Shown: one piece after another, positions 42,315 through 50,435 of the stretch
Layout: the number at the start of each line of letters is the position of its first letter
Position numbering within the stretch: the first letter of the stretch is position 1
Assembly (NCBI RefSeq): GCF_000717875.1
Contig: NZ_JOCT01000037.1
Span: 1-58,608 of the forward strand
Reading direction: 5' to 3'
Length of the DNA: 58,608 bases
Source: Streptomyces sp. NRRL S-455
Lineage (GTDB): Bacteria; Actinomycetota; Actinomycetes; Streptomycetales; Streptomycetaceae
Position numbers and translations under genes: made by a program
The notes under the pieces: model-generated
What the model was told of the DNA's origin: nothing
What the model saw: only the letters and a program-made list of their open reading frames with translations
Database searches by the model: none

Positions 42315-43465
42315 TGGCCCAGCAACGCAAGCGGAACCCCAACGGGGCGGGCACCATCACCAAGCGCAAGGACGGCCGCTTTCAGTGCGCGGTCTACGTC
42401 CTCCAGCCGGACGGCACCCGTGCCCGCAAGTTCGCCTACGGCAAGACCTGGGCGGAGTGCGACGCCAAGCGCCGCGAGCTGCTGGACAAGGTCGACCAGG
42501 GCGTGCCCGTGCCCACCAAGTCGGCCAAGCTCTCGGAGTGGCTGCCGTACTGGCTGGACAACGTCATCAAGCCCCGGCGGAAGCTCGGCACGTTCGACAA
42601 GTACGAGGCGCACGTCCGGCTCTATCTGGTGCCGCTGCTCGGTGCCAAGCGGTTGGAATCCCTCGGCGTCGCCGACGTGCGCCGGTTCCTCGTCCGCCTG
42701 GAGAAGGAGACCACGGCAGCAACTGCCAAGGAGTCGCACCGTGTTCTGCGGTCGGCGCTGTCCTCGGCCTGCCGCGAGGAACTGATCACGCGCAACGTCG
42801 CCAAGCTCGTGGAGCCTCCGCGCACCGACTCACGGGAGCTGAAGCCGTGGACGCTGGACGAGACGCTTGACTTCCTCGCGGCGTCCCGGCGTGACCCGCT
42901 CTACGCGGCCTTCGTGCTCGCCATCACCATGGGCCTTCGCCGGGGAGAGATCGTCGGCCTTCGCTGGTCGGATGTCGACCTCGACGGCCGTGTCCTCCAC
43001 GTGCGTCAGCAGACGCAGCGGCGCCGGGGCGTCCTGTACGACGACGACCCCAAGAGCCGCCGTCGCCGTGCCGTCCCGCTGCCCGCGCTCTGCATCGCGC
43101 CTCTGCGCTGGCACCGGATGCGGCAGGCGGCTGCACGTGCCAAGGCGGGGGAGGGGTGGCAGGAGTCGGACTACGTCTTCACCACCCGCACCGGGCGCCC
43201 GGTCGAGCCGCGGAACGTCTACCGCTCCTTCACCCGCGTCGCCCAGTCCGCCGGCCTCCGCGTGATCCGGCTGCACGACGCTCGCCACGGGACGGCCACG
43301 CTCCTCACGGCTGCCGGAGTCGCGCCCCGCGTTGTGATGGAGATCCTCGGGCACTCTCAGATCAGCATCACCATGGACGTCTACACCCACGTCGTCCAGG
43401 ACACGCAGCGCGAAGCCATGAGCCACATGGATCGCCTGCTCAGGAGACGCCCCATCCGCGCGTGA
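42314..43465 (+). CDS. int: Tyrosine-recombinase integrase of the AICE
   Basis: 383 residues from ATG 42314. It has an N-terminal arm-binding domain (NGAGTITKRKDGRFQCAVYV), a SAM-like core-binding domain, and the catalytic domain with Arg209 (MGLRRGEI), His321-Asp-Ala-Arg324 and Tyr357 (MDVYTHV), so the active site is complete. It lies 79 bp from the attR core, the normal place. It integrates the circle into the tRNA-Arg gene and, with Xis, excises it. Confidence 0.94.
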   Translation: MAQQRKRNPNGAGTITKRKDGRFQCAVYVLQPDGTRARKFAYGKTWAECDAKRRELLDKVDQGVPVPTKSAKLSEWLPYWLDNVIKPRRKLGTFDKYEAHVRLYLVPLLGAKRLESLGVADVRRFLVRLEKETTAATAKESHRVLRSALSSACREELITRNVAKLVEPPRTDSRELKPWTLDETLDFLAASRRDPLYAAFVLAITMGLRRGEIVGLRWSDVDLDGRVLHVRQQTQRRRGVLYDDDPKSRRRRAVPLPALCIAPLRWHRMRQAAARAKAGEGWQESDYVFTTRTGRPVEPRNVYRSFTRVAQSAGLRVIRLHDARHGTATLLTAAGVAPRVVMEILGHSQISITMDVYTHVVQDTQREAMSHMDRLLRRRPIRA

Positions 43466-43472
43466 CCGCCCG

Positions 43473-43497
43473 CGTTGATGTCAGATGTGGATGTCAG
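43473..43497. promoter_or_regulatory. Putative arm-type integrase binding site, right
   Basis: CGTTGATGTCAGATGTGGATGTCAG, 22 of 25 bases shared with 28466-28490, 46 bp from the core. Confidence 0.55.
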
Positions 43498-43538
43498 AAG
43501 GGCCCCACCTCCGAAATTTCGGAAGTGGGGCCCTTCTG
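43495..43538. terminator. Bidirectional terminator between int and tRNA-Arg
   Basis: A 44-bp palindrome with one mismatched pair: CAGAAGGGCCCCAC (43495-43508) pairs with GTGGGGCCCTTCTG (43525-43538), and CCGAAATTTCGG forms the centre. It can end both the integrase mRNA and the opposing tRNA transcript. Confidence 0.85.
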
Positions 43539-43543
43539 AGCTG

Positions 43544-43586
43544 GTGCCCCCGGCAGGATTCGAACCTGCGACACCCGCTTTAGGAG
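43544..43586. other. attR core of the AICE
   Basis: 43-bp copy identical to attL. Covers the tRNA-Arg 3' end, T arm, variable loop and anticodon stem up to the anticodon loop. Confidence 0.95.
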
Positions 43587-43617
43587 AGCGGTGCTCTATC
43601 CCCTGAGCTACGAAGGC
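43545..43617 (-). tRNA. tRNA-Arg (anticodon CCT)
   Basis: The minus strand folds to a complete cloverleaf of 73 nt: acceptor GCCTTCG/CGGGGGC, D arm AGCTCAGGGGATAGAGC, anticodon loop CTCCTAA, T arm GCAGGTTCGAATCCTGC, discriminator A, no encoded CCA. The AICE regenerated the 3' half on integration. Confidence 0.95.
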
Positions 43618-43706
43618 AGTGGCAGCGGACGCGCGTGGCGGCGTGCCTGTGGTCGGGGATGACCACAGGCGTCAGCGTACCGGATACGGCTCGGGTGGGT
43701 GTGGGG

Positions 43707-45497
43707 TCACGTCAGGGGGACGTGGGTGAAGCGGCTGGCGGTGTGGAGGTCCGACTCGATTCGGGTGGCCGTCAGCCGCAGTTCGGGGAGGAGGTCGGTC
43801 TCGCACTCCCGCAGGGTGTGGCGGCTCGCGTGCATGGCTGTGTTGAGGGCGGCTACGACCTTGCCGGAGCGGTCGCGGATCGGGACCGCCAGGGAGCGGA
43901 GTCCCTCTTCCAGTTCTTCGTCGACCAAGGCGTAGCCCTGGGAGTGGACCGAGGTGAGGGTGGTGCGGGTGAGGGTCTTCCGGTCCGTGATCGTGTGGGC
44001 GGTCGTGTTCGCCAGGAGGACCCGGCCCAGTGCCGTCGCGTAGGCCGGCAGGCGCGTGCCCACCGCGATGTTCACGCTCATCACCCGGCCCGTCGCCACG
44101 CTCGCCGTGTACTGGATCTCCTCGCCCGAGTCCGACAGGACCGCCAGTGACGTCGACTCGTGGACGCGGGACGTCAGGTCGGCAAGGTGGGGCTGGGCGA
44201 TCTGAGGGAGGGTGGTGCGGGAGAGGGGCGGGAAGCCGAGCGAGAGGACCCGGGGGGTGAGGGTGAAGGTGCGGCCAGCGGGGGTTACCAGGCCCAGGTG
44301 CTCGTAGGTGATCAGGGCCCGGCGGGCCGTTGCCCTGGCCAGGCCCGTCGCGCGGGCCACCTCGGTGAGTGTCAGCTCCGGCCTGCCCTCGCCGAACGCT
44401 GTGAGGACCGTCAGGCCGCGGGCCAGGGACTCGATGAAGTCGCGTCCCAGTTCTTGCTTCGACGCTCCCGTCCAGAGGGCCAGGTCCGCGGGGGGTGTGC
44501 CGGGCTCGGGGGGCGGGGCGGTGCGCAGCTCGCGTTCCATGTCCGTCACCGCCGACCGGAGTTTCGGCAGGAGTGCGGTCCGCAGGCTGTGGGCCGTGTG
44601 GCGGCTGGTGTGGCTGACCACGCTCGCCACGCACGCGACCCGGTCCCTGGTGTTTTCGTCCTGTCCGTCGCCTGCTCGAGGGAGCCGGACGGGGACGGAC
44701 ACGGCTACCAGGCCCGGCTCGATCAGCTGGTCGTCCAGGGCCCAGTCGTTCGCCGCCGCGTCCTCCACGCGGCGTATGAAGGCCTCGTTCTCGCTCTCGT
44801 CCGGGCCGTATCGGCGTGGGGGTACGGCTGTGAAGGACAGGTCCGTCGGGTCCGCCGCCCTGCGGGCCCGCCAGCGTTGCCAGTCCGTGTCCGTCCACTC
44901 CGTCGCGAACAGTGGGCCCGGTGCGGTGCGTTCGGCGGGGAGCAGGTCGCCGATGCGGAAGCTCAGGGACATCGCGCGGCGGCGGGTCGCCTGGTGGATG
45001 AAGCGGATGCCGTCGCGGTCGGCGACCGCCAGGGAGACCGACTCGTCCAGTTCGTCGGCGAGGGCGTCCGCGCGGGCGGAGAGGAGGGAGGGGAGGCGCA
45101 GGGCGGAGAGGTAGGCGTTGCCCAGGTCCATCAGGCGGGGGGCGAGCCGTACGTCCCGGCCGTCGACGCGGACGTAGCCCATGCGGGCGAGGGTGGCGGT
45201 GATGCGGTCGACGGTGGAGCGGGCCAGGCCGGTGGCTCGTTCCAGGGCGCTCAGGCTCAGTGTGCCGCCCGCGTCCGTCAGCTGGCGGAGTACCGCGATG
45301 CCGCGGATCAGTGGGGTGACCGCCTCAGCGGGGGCTGTCGACGCAGAGATCTCCGGCGCAGAAACCCCAGGTGCGGCTCCAGGCGCAGCTCCGGCAGAAA
45401 CCCCAGGTGCGGCTCCCGGCGCAGGGACTCCCTGCGGGGGAGCCGCCTCGGTGGGGGCTCCCGTCTCGACGGGGTCGTTCGTGGGCTTGGCGGGCAT
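43707..45497 (-). CDS. Double IclR-family regulator (two fused IclR units)
   Basis: 596 residues, about twice the family length. After a Pro/Ala-rich low-complexity start (APGAAPGVSAGAAP), unit one has the helix-turn-helix LSLSALERATGLARSTVDRI and an effector domain; unit two, from about residue 350, has LTLTEVARATGLARATARRA and a second effector domain that aligns with PcaR/PobR (TALGRVLLANTTAH, HASRHTLRECETDLLPELR). It could bind DNA as a pseudo-dimer. Regulators of this double form usually control aromatic catabolism; no target is adjacent. Confidence 0.88.
   Translation of the reverse strand: MPAKPTNDPVETGAPTEAAPPQGVPAPGAAPGVSAGAAPGAAPGVSAPEISASTAPAEAVTPLIRGIAVLRQLTDAGGTLSLSALERATGLARSTVDRITATLARMGYVRVDGRDVRLAPRLMDLGNAYLSALRLPSLLSARADALADELDESVSLAVADRDGIRFIHQATRRRAMSLSFRIGDLLPAERTAPGPLFATEWTDTDWQRWRARRAADPTDLSFTAVPPRRYGPDESENEAFIRRVEDAAANDWALDDQLIEPGLVAVSVPVRLPRAGDGQDENTRDRVACVASVVSHTSRHTAHSLRTALLPKLRSAVTDMERELRTAPPPEPGTPPADLALWTGASKQELGRDFIESLARGLTVLTAFGEGRPELTLTEVARATGLARATARRALITYEHLGLVTPAGRTFTLTPRVLSLGFPPLSRTTLPQIAQPHLADLTSRVHESTSLAVLSDSGEEIQYTASVATGRVMSVNIAVGTRLPAYATALGRVLLANTTAHTITDRKTLTRTTLTSVHSQGYALVDEELEEGLRSLAVPIRDRSGKVVAALNTAMHASRHTLRECETDLLPELRLTATRIESDLHTASRFTHVPLT
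45359..45425. repeat. 36-bp tandem repeat in the IclR gene
   Basis: CAGAAACCCCAGGTGCGGCT and the next 16 bases occur twice (from 45359 and 45395), encoding the Ala-Pro-Gly-rich N-terminal tail. Confidence 0.75.
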
Positions 45498-45582
45498 TTG
45501 CTCTCCGGTACGGCGGTCGCGGCAGGCCTACCGTAATCCCGAATCGGCCTCCGGCATGTGGGCTGAGCGGCCGTCTCACCGG

Positions 45583-47043
45583 CTACCCCCGCCTCACCCG
45601 CACCCGGTGGTTTCCCGCGGGATCCGCCTCCACCACCTTGATCACAATCCCCCTCCGGGTGTCCCTGAACGTCTCCCCGGGCCGGAACGGCGCGTCGGAG
45701 AGCTCCGCGTGGACGTTGGGGGAGCGCGTGCAGCCGCCGCTGTCTCGGCGGGCGTCGTGGACCCTGACCGGGCCCATACCCGTGTCGACATCCGCGTCGA
45801 CCTTGTAGATCAGGACGCCCGGGCGGCACACCGTCTCGTCGTTGCCGGCGCGGGTGCGTAGCTCGGCGACGTAGCCTGTCCGGCTGTCCAGGGGGATGAT
45901 GACCAGCTTGGAGCCGCCTGCGTGGGCCAGGGGGGAGAGGGTGTACTCCGCGGTGCCGGGGGCCGAGACGCAGTGCACCTGCTCGGCGTCCAGCCAGCCC
46001 AGCTTCCACTTGTGCCAGCCGAGGAAGTCGTTGTTGGCGCCCCAGTCCTCGCTCATGATGTCCCAGTGGCCGACAGCGCCCCCGCCGTCCGCGGTGTAGA
46101 GGTCGGGCAGGCCGAAGACGTGGCCGTTCTCGTGGGGGAGGACGCGGTAGCCGGTGCGGTCGTAGGAGCCGGAGCCGTCGTCCTGGCGGGAGTAGACGAA
46201 GGAGGCGTTCGCCACGGGGATGCCGTCGGCGCTCGGGGCCTCGGGGTTGCCGGCGAAGGTGACGGACAGGACCGTGTCGAGGGCGGAGGGGCCCGCGTTC
46301 GGGGTGACCAGGACGTTCAGGATGTCGTACGCGCGGAAGTCCACCTCGGAGTCGGCCGCCGCCACGATGTCCTGGACCAGCGTGCGGTAGCCGGGGTCGA
46401 AAGGGGCGCCGCGCTCTATGCCGTACTCCCGGAAGGACTTCGGCATGCGCAGCCACGCCGGGATCGGGGTCTCGGCCCGGTAGTCGAGGCGGCCGTAGGA
46501 GCTGGTGCGGAACCACTGCCGGGTCTGTGGGAAGAACTCCCGGAAGCGGTCCAGGGCCTTGCCCTCGCCGGGTGCGTCGGAGAAGTCGATCATCAGGGTG
46601 AGGGCGCGGACGGTGCCGGTGGAGCGGGTGTAGATGTCGGAGGTGGGGATGCCCTCGGACATCTGGATCTCGCGGGCGGCCTGGATCATGCAGGGGCCGT
46701 GCGGGGAGGTGTGAGTCAGGGATATGGGGCCCGCTCCTGAGGTCGTGGCGCCCGGGGGGAGGCGGCCCGTGCCGACGGACGTGCTGACCGCGAAGGTCAG
46801 GGCGGTCACGCAGGACACGGCGGCCAGGCGGCGCCTGGGTATTCGGCGGCCCGGCGGTTCCGTGCGGTGGTCTCGGGCCGCCGGTTCCGGACGGTGGTCT
46901 CGGGCGGCCGGTTCCGGGCGGTGGTCTCGGGCGGCCGGTTCCGTACGGCGGTCACGGCCGCCGGGCCGGGCGCCCCGGCCGGGTGGTCCCGTGCGGGCCG
47001 ACCGGGGGCGCCGAGGCCGCGGCTGCATGAAGGGGACCTGCAA
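45583..47043 (-). CDS. Secreted M6-family metalloprotease
   Basis: 486 residues from TTG 47043 (GGAGG upstream); ATG 47028 is an alternative. The zinc motif is HENGH (His304-His308) in YRVLPHENGHVFGLPDLY, followed by GHWDIMSEDWG and LGWLDAEQVHC, typical of M6 (immune inhibitor A-like) proteases. A hydrophobic export segment (LAAVSCVTALTFAVSTSVG) follows an unusually long (~75 residues) Arg/Pro-rich n-region made of repeats. An extracellular peptidase. Confidence 0.88.
   Translation of the reverse strand: MQVPFMQPRPRRPRSARTGPPGRGARPGGRDRRTEPAARDHRPEPAARDHRPEPAARDHRTEPPGRRIPRRRLAAVSCVTALTFAVSTSVGTGRLPPGATTSGAGPISLTHTSPHGPCMIQAAREIQMSEGIPTSDIYTRSTGTVRALTLMIDFSDAPGEGKALDRFREFFPQTRQWFRTSSYGRLDYRAETPIPAWLRMPKSFREYGIERGAPFDPGYRTLVQDIVAAADSEVDFRAYDILNVLVTPNAGPSALDTVLSVTFAGNPEAPSADGIPVANASFVYSRQDDGSGSYDRTGYRVLPHENGHVFGLPDLYTADGGGAVGHWDIMSEDWGANNDFLGWHKWKLGWLDAEQVHCVSAPGTAEYTLSPLAHAGGSKLVIIPLDSRTGYVAELRTRAGNDETVCRPGVLIYKVDADVDTGMGPVRVHDARRDSGGCTRSPNVHAELSDAPFRPGETFRDTRRGIVIKVVEADPAGNHRVRVRRG
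46856..46962. repeat. 27-bp minisatellite in the M6 protease N-terminus
   Basis: Four units starting at 46856, 46883, 46910 and 46937 of the form GGTTCCGGGCGGTGGTCTCG plus GGCGGCC. They code for repeats of RPEPAARDH. Confidence 0.85.
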
Positions 47044-47332
47044 GGGACCTCCCGCGCCACGGCAGCCTCCGGTTCCGGCTGCACCTTGCGATCACCCTGC
47101 GTCGAGGGGGGTGGCGGCGCCCGCTGGATGAGCCCGATCGAGGGTTTCCCGTCAGTAGCGCCCGTCCAGGCTTGTGAGGCAGGTCACAAGGAAAAGGTTC
47201 GAGTGCGGGAAATACCGGGGACTCGGTCCCCGTTTAGCCATGTGTCCGAGCGAAACGGGGAGCCTCTCCCCGGATCGCATCATCGAACACCGCACACACC
47301 TCGCACCTCGCACCTCACATCAGGAGTACGCC

Positions 47333-47977
47333 GTGCAGACCGCCACCCCCGTCGAGCGCAAGGCGCCCCGGCCCCGCGCCGACGCCCTGCGTAACCGGGA
47401 GCGGATCGTCACCGCCGCCCGGGAGATGTTCGTCGAACACGGCCCCGAGGTGCCGCTCGACGAGATCGCCCGCCGGGCAGGCGTCGGCAATGCCACGGTG
47501 TACCGCAACTTCCCGGACCGCGACGCACTGGTCAGGGAGGTCGTCTGCTCCGTCATGGACCGTACGGCCCAGGCGGCCGAGCTCGCGCTCGCCGAGACGG
47601 GTGACGCGTTCGAGGCGCTGGAGCGCTTCGTGCACGCCGCCGCCGACGAGCGGATCAGCGCGCTGTGCCCGATGGTCTCCAGCACGTTCGACAAGCACCA
47701 CCCGGACCTGGAAGCCGCGCGCGAACGGGTCGAGCGGCAGGTCGCGGAGGTCATGGACCGCGCCAGGGCGGCCGGGCAGCTCCGGGCCGACGTGGACGTC
47801 GGGGACGTCATGATCGCCGTGGCCCAGCTCAGCCGGCCCCCGGCCGGTACGGACTGCTTCCATGCCGACCGCTTCGTCCACCGCCATCTTCAGCTGTTCC
47901 TGGACGGACTGCGGGCTCCCGCTCGCTCCGTCCTGCCGGGCACGGCCGTGACTCTGGAGGATCTGCGCCGGCCCTGA
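47333..47977 (+). CDS. TetR-family regulator of the adjacent MFS exporter
   Basis: 214 residues from GTG 47333 (CAGGAGTACGCC). HTH: RERIVTAAREMFVEHG, VPLDEIARRAGVGNATVYRN, FPDRDALVREVV. A ligand domain of the AcrR kind follows. Upstream of and in line with a DHA2 exporter, separated by a repeat array that may be its operator. 47044-47332 otherwise holds only promoters for the two divergent genes. Confidence 0.9.
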   Translation: MQTATPVERKAPRPRADALRNRERIVTAAREMFVEHGPEVPLDEIARRAGVGNATVYRNFPDRDALVREVVCSVMDRTAQAAELALAETGDAFEALERFVHAAADERISALCPMVSSTFDKHHPDLEAARERVERQVAEVMDRARAAGQLRADVDVGDVMIAVAQLSRPPAGTDCFHADRFVHRHLQLFLDGLRAPARSVLPGTAVTLEDLRRP

Positions 47978-48057
47978 CCGACTGGTAGTTCCGCCTGACC
48001 GACTGGTGGTTCCGCCTGACCGACTAGTAGTTCCATCTGACCGACTAGTAGTTCCAC
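47974..48057. repeat. Four 21-bp tandem repeats between tetR and MFS genes
   Basis: Units CTGACCGACTGGTAGTTCCGC, described here as CTGACCGACT + RGTRGTTCC + two variable bases, start at 47974, 47995, 48016 and 48037. The first overlaps the TetR stop codon. CCGACTAGT cores are TetR-operator-like. Confidence 0.8.
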
Positions 48058-48187
48058 CTGTCCCACGCGTCAGTAGCGCAGGTGACAGGCCCCGCGGCCG
48101 TCCACGTGGCGAGCCGTGACCTTTCGACACCCTTTTTCCGTCACGACGTCCCGAATTCCGTCACGAAGTCCCGAAGTGGGTACCTCC

Positions 48188-49723
48188 ATGTCTGAAACAG
48201 CCTCAAAGGCCCCCGGCGTCCCGGACGCCAACCGCTGGAAAGCGCTCGTCTTCATCGCGCTCGCCCAGCTGATGGTCGTCCTGGACGCCACCATCGTGAA
48301 CATCGCCCTGCCCTCCGCCCAGCAGGACCTGGGCATCTCCGACGGCAACCGGCAGTGGGTCGTCACCGCCTACGCGCTCGCGTTCGGCGGTCTGCTCCTG
48401 TTCGGCGGCCGGATAGCCGACCTGTGGGGCCGTAAGAAGGCCTTCGTGGTCGGGCTCGGCGGCTTTGCCGCGGCCTCCGCGCTCGGTGGTGCGGCCACCA
48501 ACGAGGCCATGATGTTCGGTGCCCGCGCCCTCCAGGGCGTCTTCGGCGCCCTGCTCGCTCCGGCCGCGCTCTCGCTGCTGGCCGTGATGTTCACCGACGC
48601 CAAGGAGCGCGCCAAGGCGTTCGGCATCTACGGCGCGATCGCCGGTGGCGGGGGAGCCGTCGGTCTGATCCTGGGCGGCTTCCTGACCGAGTACCTGGAC
48701 TGGCGCTGGACGTTCTTCGTGAACATCCCGTTCGCCGTCGTCGCCGCGGCCGGTGCGTACTTCGTCATCCGTGAGCCGGAGGGCGGCCGCAACCGCTCCC
48801 CGCTCGACATCCCCGGCGTGATCCTGTCCACGCTCGGCCTGGTCGCCCTTGTCTACGGCTTCACCCGCGCCGAGTCCGACGGCTGGGGCGACTCCGTGAC
48901 CGTCGGCATGTTCGTCGCCTCGGCGGTGCTGCTCGCGGCCTTCGTGGCCGTCGAGTCCAGGGTCAAGGCCCCGCTGCTGCCGCTGCGCGTGGTCACCGAG
49001 CGCAACCGTGGCGGTGTCTACCTCTCCCTCGGTCTCGCGATCATCGCGATGTTCGGCCTGTTCCTCTTCCTGACCTACTACCTGCAGATCGTGAAGGGCT
49101 ACTCGCCGGTCAAGACCGGGTTCGCCTTCCTGCCGATGATCGCGGGCATGATCACGGGCTCCACCCAGATCGGCACCCGCCTGATGACCCGGGTCGCCCC
49201 GCGCCTGCTGATGGGCCCCGGCTTCCTGGTCGCCGCGCTCGGCATGCTGCTGCTGACCCAGCTGGAGATCGGCTCCTCGTACGCGGCCCTGCTGCTGCCG
49301 GCGATGCTGCTGCTCGGCCTCGGCATGGGTACGGCGTTCATGCCGGCCATGTCGCTGGCCACCCAGGGCGTCGAGCCGCGGGACTCCGGTGTCGCCTCCG
49401 CGATGGTCAACACCTCGCAGCAGGTGGGCGGCGCGATCGGCACGGCCCTGCTGAACACCATCGCCGCCTCGGCGACCACGGCGTACGTCACCGACCACAT
49501 CGCCGGGGCGACCAGCCGGTCCCAGCAGCAGCTGGTCCAGCTGGAGGCCATGGTGCAGGGCTACACCAGTGCCATCTGGTTCGCCGTCGGCATCCTCGTC
49601 GTGGCCGCCGGTATCGCCCTGACCTTCGTCAACGCCGGCCGGCCCGGCAGCGCCACGGTGACCGGCTCCGGCTCGGACACGGACGTGGCGGACGAGGTGC
49701 AGGTCCCGGTCGTCGCCCACTGA
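48188..49723 (+). CDS. MFS drug exporter, DHA2 (14 TM, EmrB/QacA) family
   Basis: 511 residues. Motifs: LDATIVNIALPSAQQDL (helix 1), FGGRIADLWGRKKAF (motif A), ARALQGVFGALLAPAALSLL (motif B-C), and GVASAMVNTSQQVGGAIGTALLNTI (late conserved block, given in part as QQVGGAIGTALLNT). A proton-driven multidrug exporter, likely released when the TetR upstream binds a drug. Confidence 0.92.
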   Translation: MSETASKAPGVPDANRWKALVFIALAQLMVVLDATIVNIALPSAQQDLGISDGNRQWVVTAYALAFGGLLLFGGRIADLWGRKKAFVVGLGGFAAASALGGAATNEAMMFGARALQGVFGALLAPAALSLLAVMFTDAKERAKAFGIYGAIAGGGGAVGLILGGFLTEYLDWRWTFFVNIPFAVVAAAGAYFVIREPEGGRNRSPLDIPGVILSTLGLVALVYGFTRAESDGWGDSVTVGMFVASAVLLAAFVAVESRVKAPLLPLRVVTERNRGGVYLSLGLAIIAMFGLFLFLTYYLQIVKGYSPVKTGFAFLPMIAGMITGSTQIGTRLMTRVAPRLLMGPGFLVAALGMLLLTQLEIGSSYAALLLPAMLLLGLGMGTAFMPAMSLATQGVEPRDSGVASAMVNTSQQVGGAIGTALLNTIAASATTAYVTDHIAGATSRSQQQLVQLEAMVQGYTSAIWFAVGILVVAAGIALTFVNAGRPGSATVTGSGSDTDVADEVQVPVVAH

Positions 49724-49811
49724 CGGCCGTACCCGGAAAACCACTTCGGGCCACCCGCGGGTACGAGGAAGGGGACGCCCCGTACCCGCGGATTCCAGGA
49801 CCTGCCCCGGC

Positions 49812-50354
49812 TCAGCGGAGCCAGGGCAGGTCCGCCCCCGCTTCGGTCGGCTGGAGTCCCTCGGCGATGATCCGCATGATCTCGCCGAGGGACTTCTGCT
49901 GTTCCGGGGTGAGCCGGTCGAAGACCGCTTGGCGTACGGCCTCCACGTGGCCCGGCGCGGTCTGTCGCAGCACCTCGTAGCCCTGGTCGGTCAGCACGGC
50001 GAACTGGCCCCGCTTGTCGTCGGGGCAGTCCTCGCGGCGCACCCAGCCGTTCTTCTCCAGGCGTGCGATGGCGTGCGAGAGGCGCGAGCGGGTGATCTTC
50101 GCGAGCATCGCGAGCTCGGTCATCCGCAGCCGCCGCCGAGGCGCCTCGGCGAGTTTGACCAGAAGGCCGTAGTAGACGTGCGGCATGCCCGCGTCACGCT
50201 GCAGCTGACGGTCGAGGTGGTCGTCGAGGAGGGTGACGCCCTCCATGAATGAGCGCCAGACGCGCTGCTCCTCGTCGGTGAGCCAGCGCGGTTCTCGGGC
50301 CTCCTCGGCTGGGCCCTGGGTCGGTGCGGATGCGGGTGCCTTCATGCTGTCCAC
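49812..50354 (-). CDS. MarR-family regulator
   Basis: 180 residues from GTG 50354 (or ATG 50345). Winged helix: RLRMTELAMLAKITRSRLSH, AIARLEKNGWVRREDCPDDK-RGQFAVLTDQG. Divergent from a ring-opening dioxygenase-like gene with an 81-bp intergenic region carrying a candidate operator. This MarR/DODA arrangement is frequent in Streptomyces. Confidence 0.9.
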   Translation of the reverse strand: MDSMKAPASAPTQGPAEEAREPRWLTDEEQRVWRSFMEGVTLLDDHLDRQLQRDAGMPHVYYGLLVKLAEAPRRRLRMTELAMLAKITRSRLSHAIARLEKNGWVRREDCPDDKRGQFAVLTDQGYEVLRQTAPGHVEAVRQAVFDRLTPEQQKSLGEIMRIIAEGLQPTEAGADLPWLR

Positions 50355-50370
50355 TCTACGCGGCCCCTCC

Positions 50371-50385
50371 TTGAACTTTAAACAA
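50371..50385. promoter_or_regulatory. MarR-type operator
   Basis: TTGAACTTTAAACAA, an imperfect palindrome (TTG-N9-CAA with TTTAAA core) in the divergent region, as MarR regulators prefer. Confidence 0.5.
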
Positions 50386-50435
50386 ATGGCCCGTACAGTT
50401 TTGTCAGGGAATCATGTTTTGGAAGGAGCCGCAGC

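Larger units (their letters stand above)
28340..43586 (+). mobile_element. Integrated AICE (pSAM2-like integrative and conjugative element), 15.2 kb
   Basis: The element is bounded by a perfect 43-bp direct repeat. The right copy is the 3' half of an intact tRNA-Arg gene and the left copy is only that piece, as expected after site-specific integration. Int, Xis and a replication initiator lie beside the right end, followed inward by Spd-type proteins, an FtsK/TraB DNA translocase, a GntR repressor and a Nudix gene. This is the standard actinomycete AICE layout (double-stranded DNA transfer by a single translocase). All backbone genes look intact, so it may still excise. The left 7 kb is cargo. 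Confidence 0.95.
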
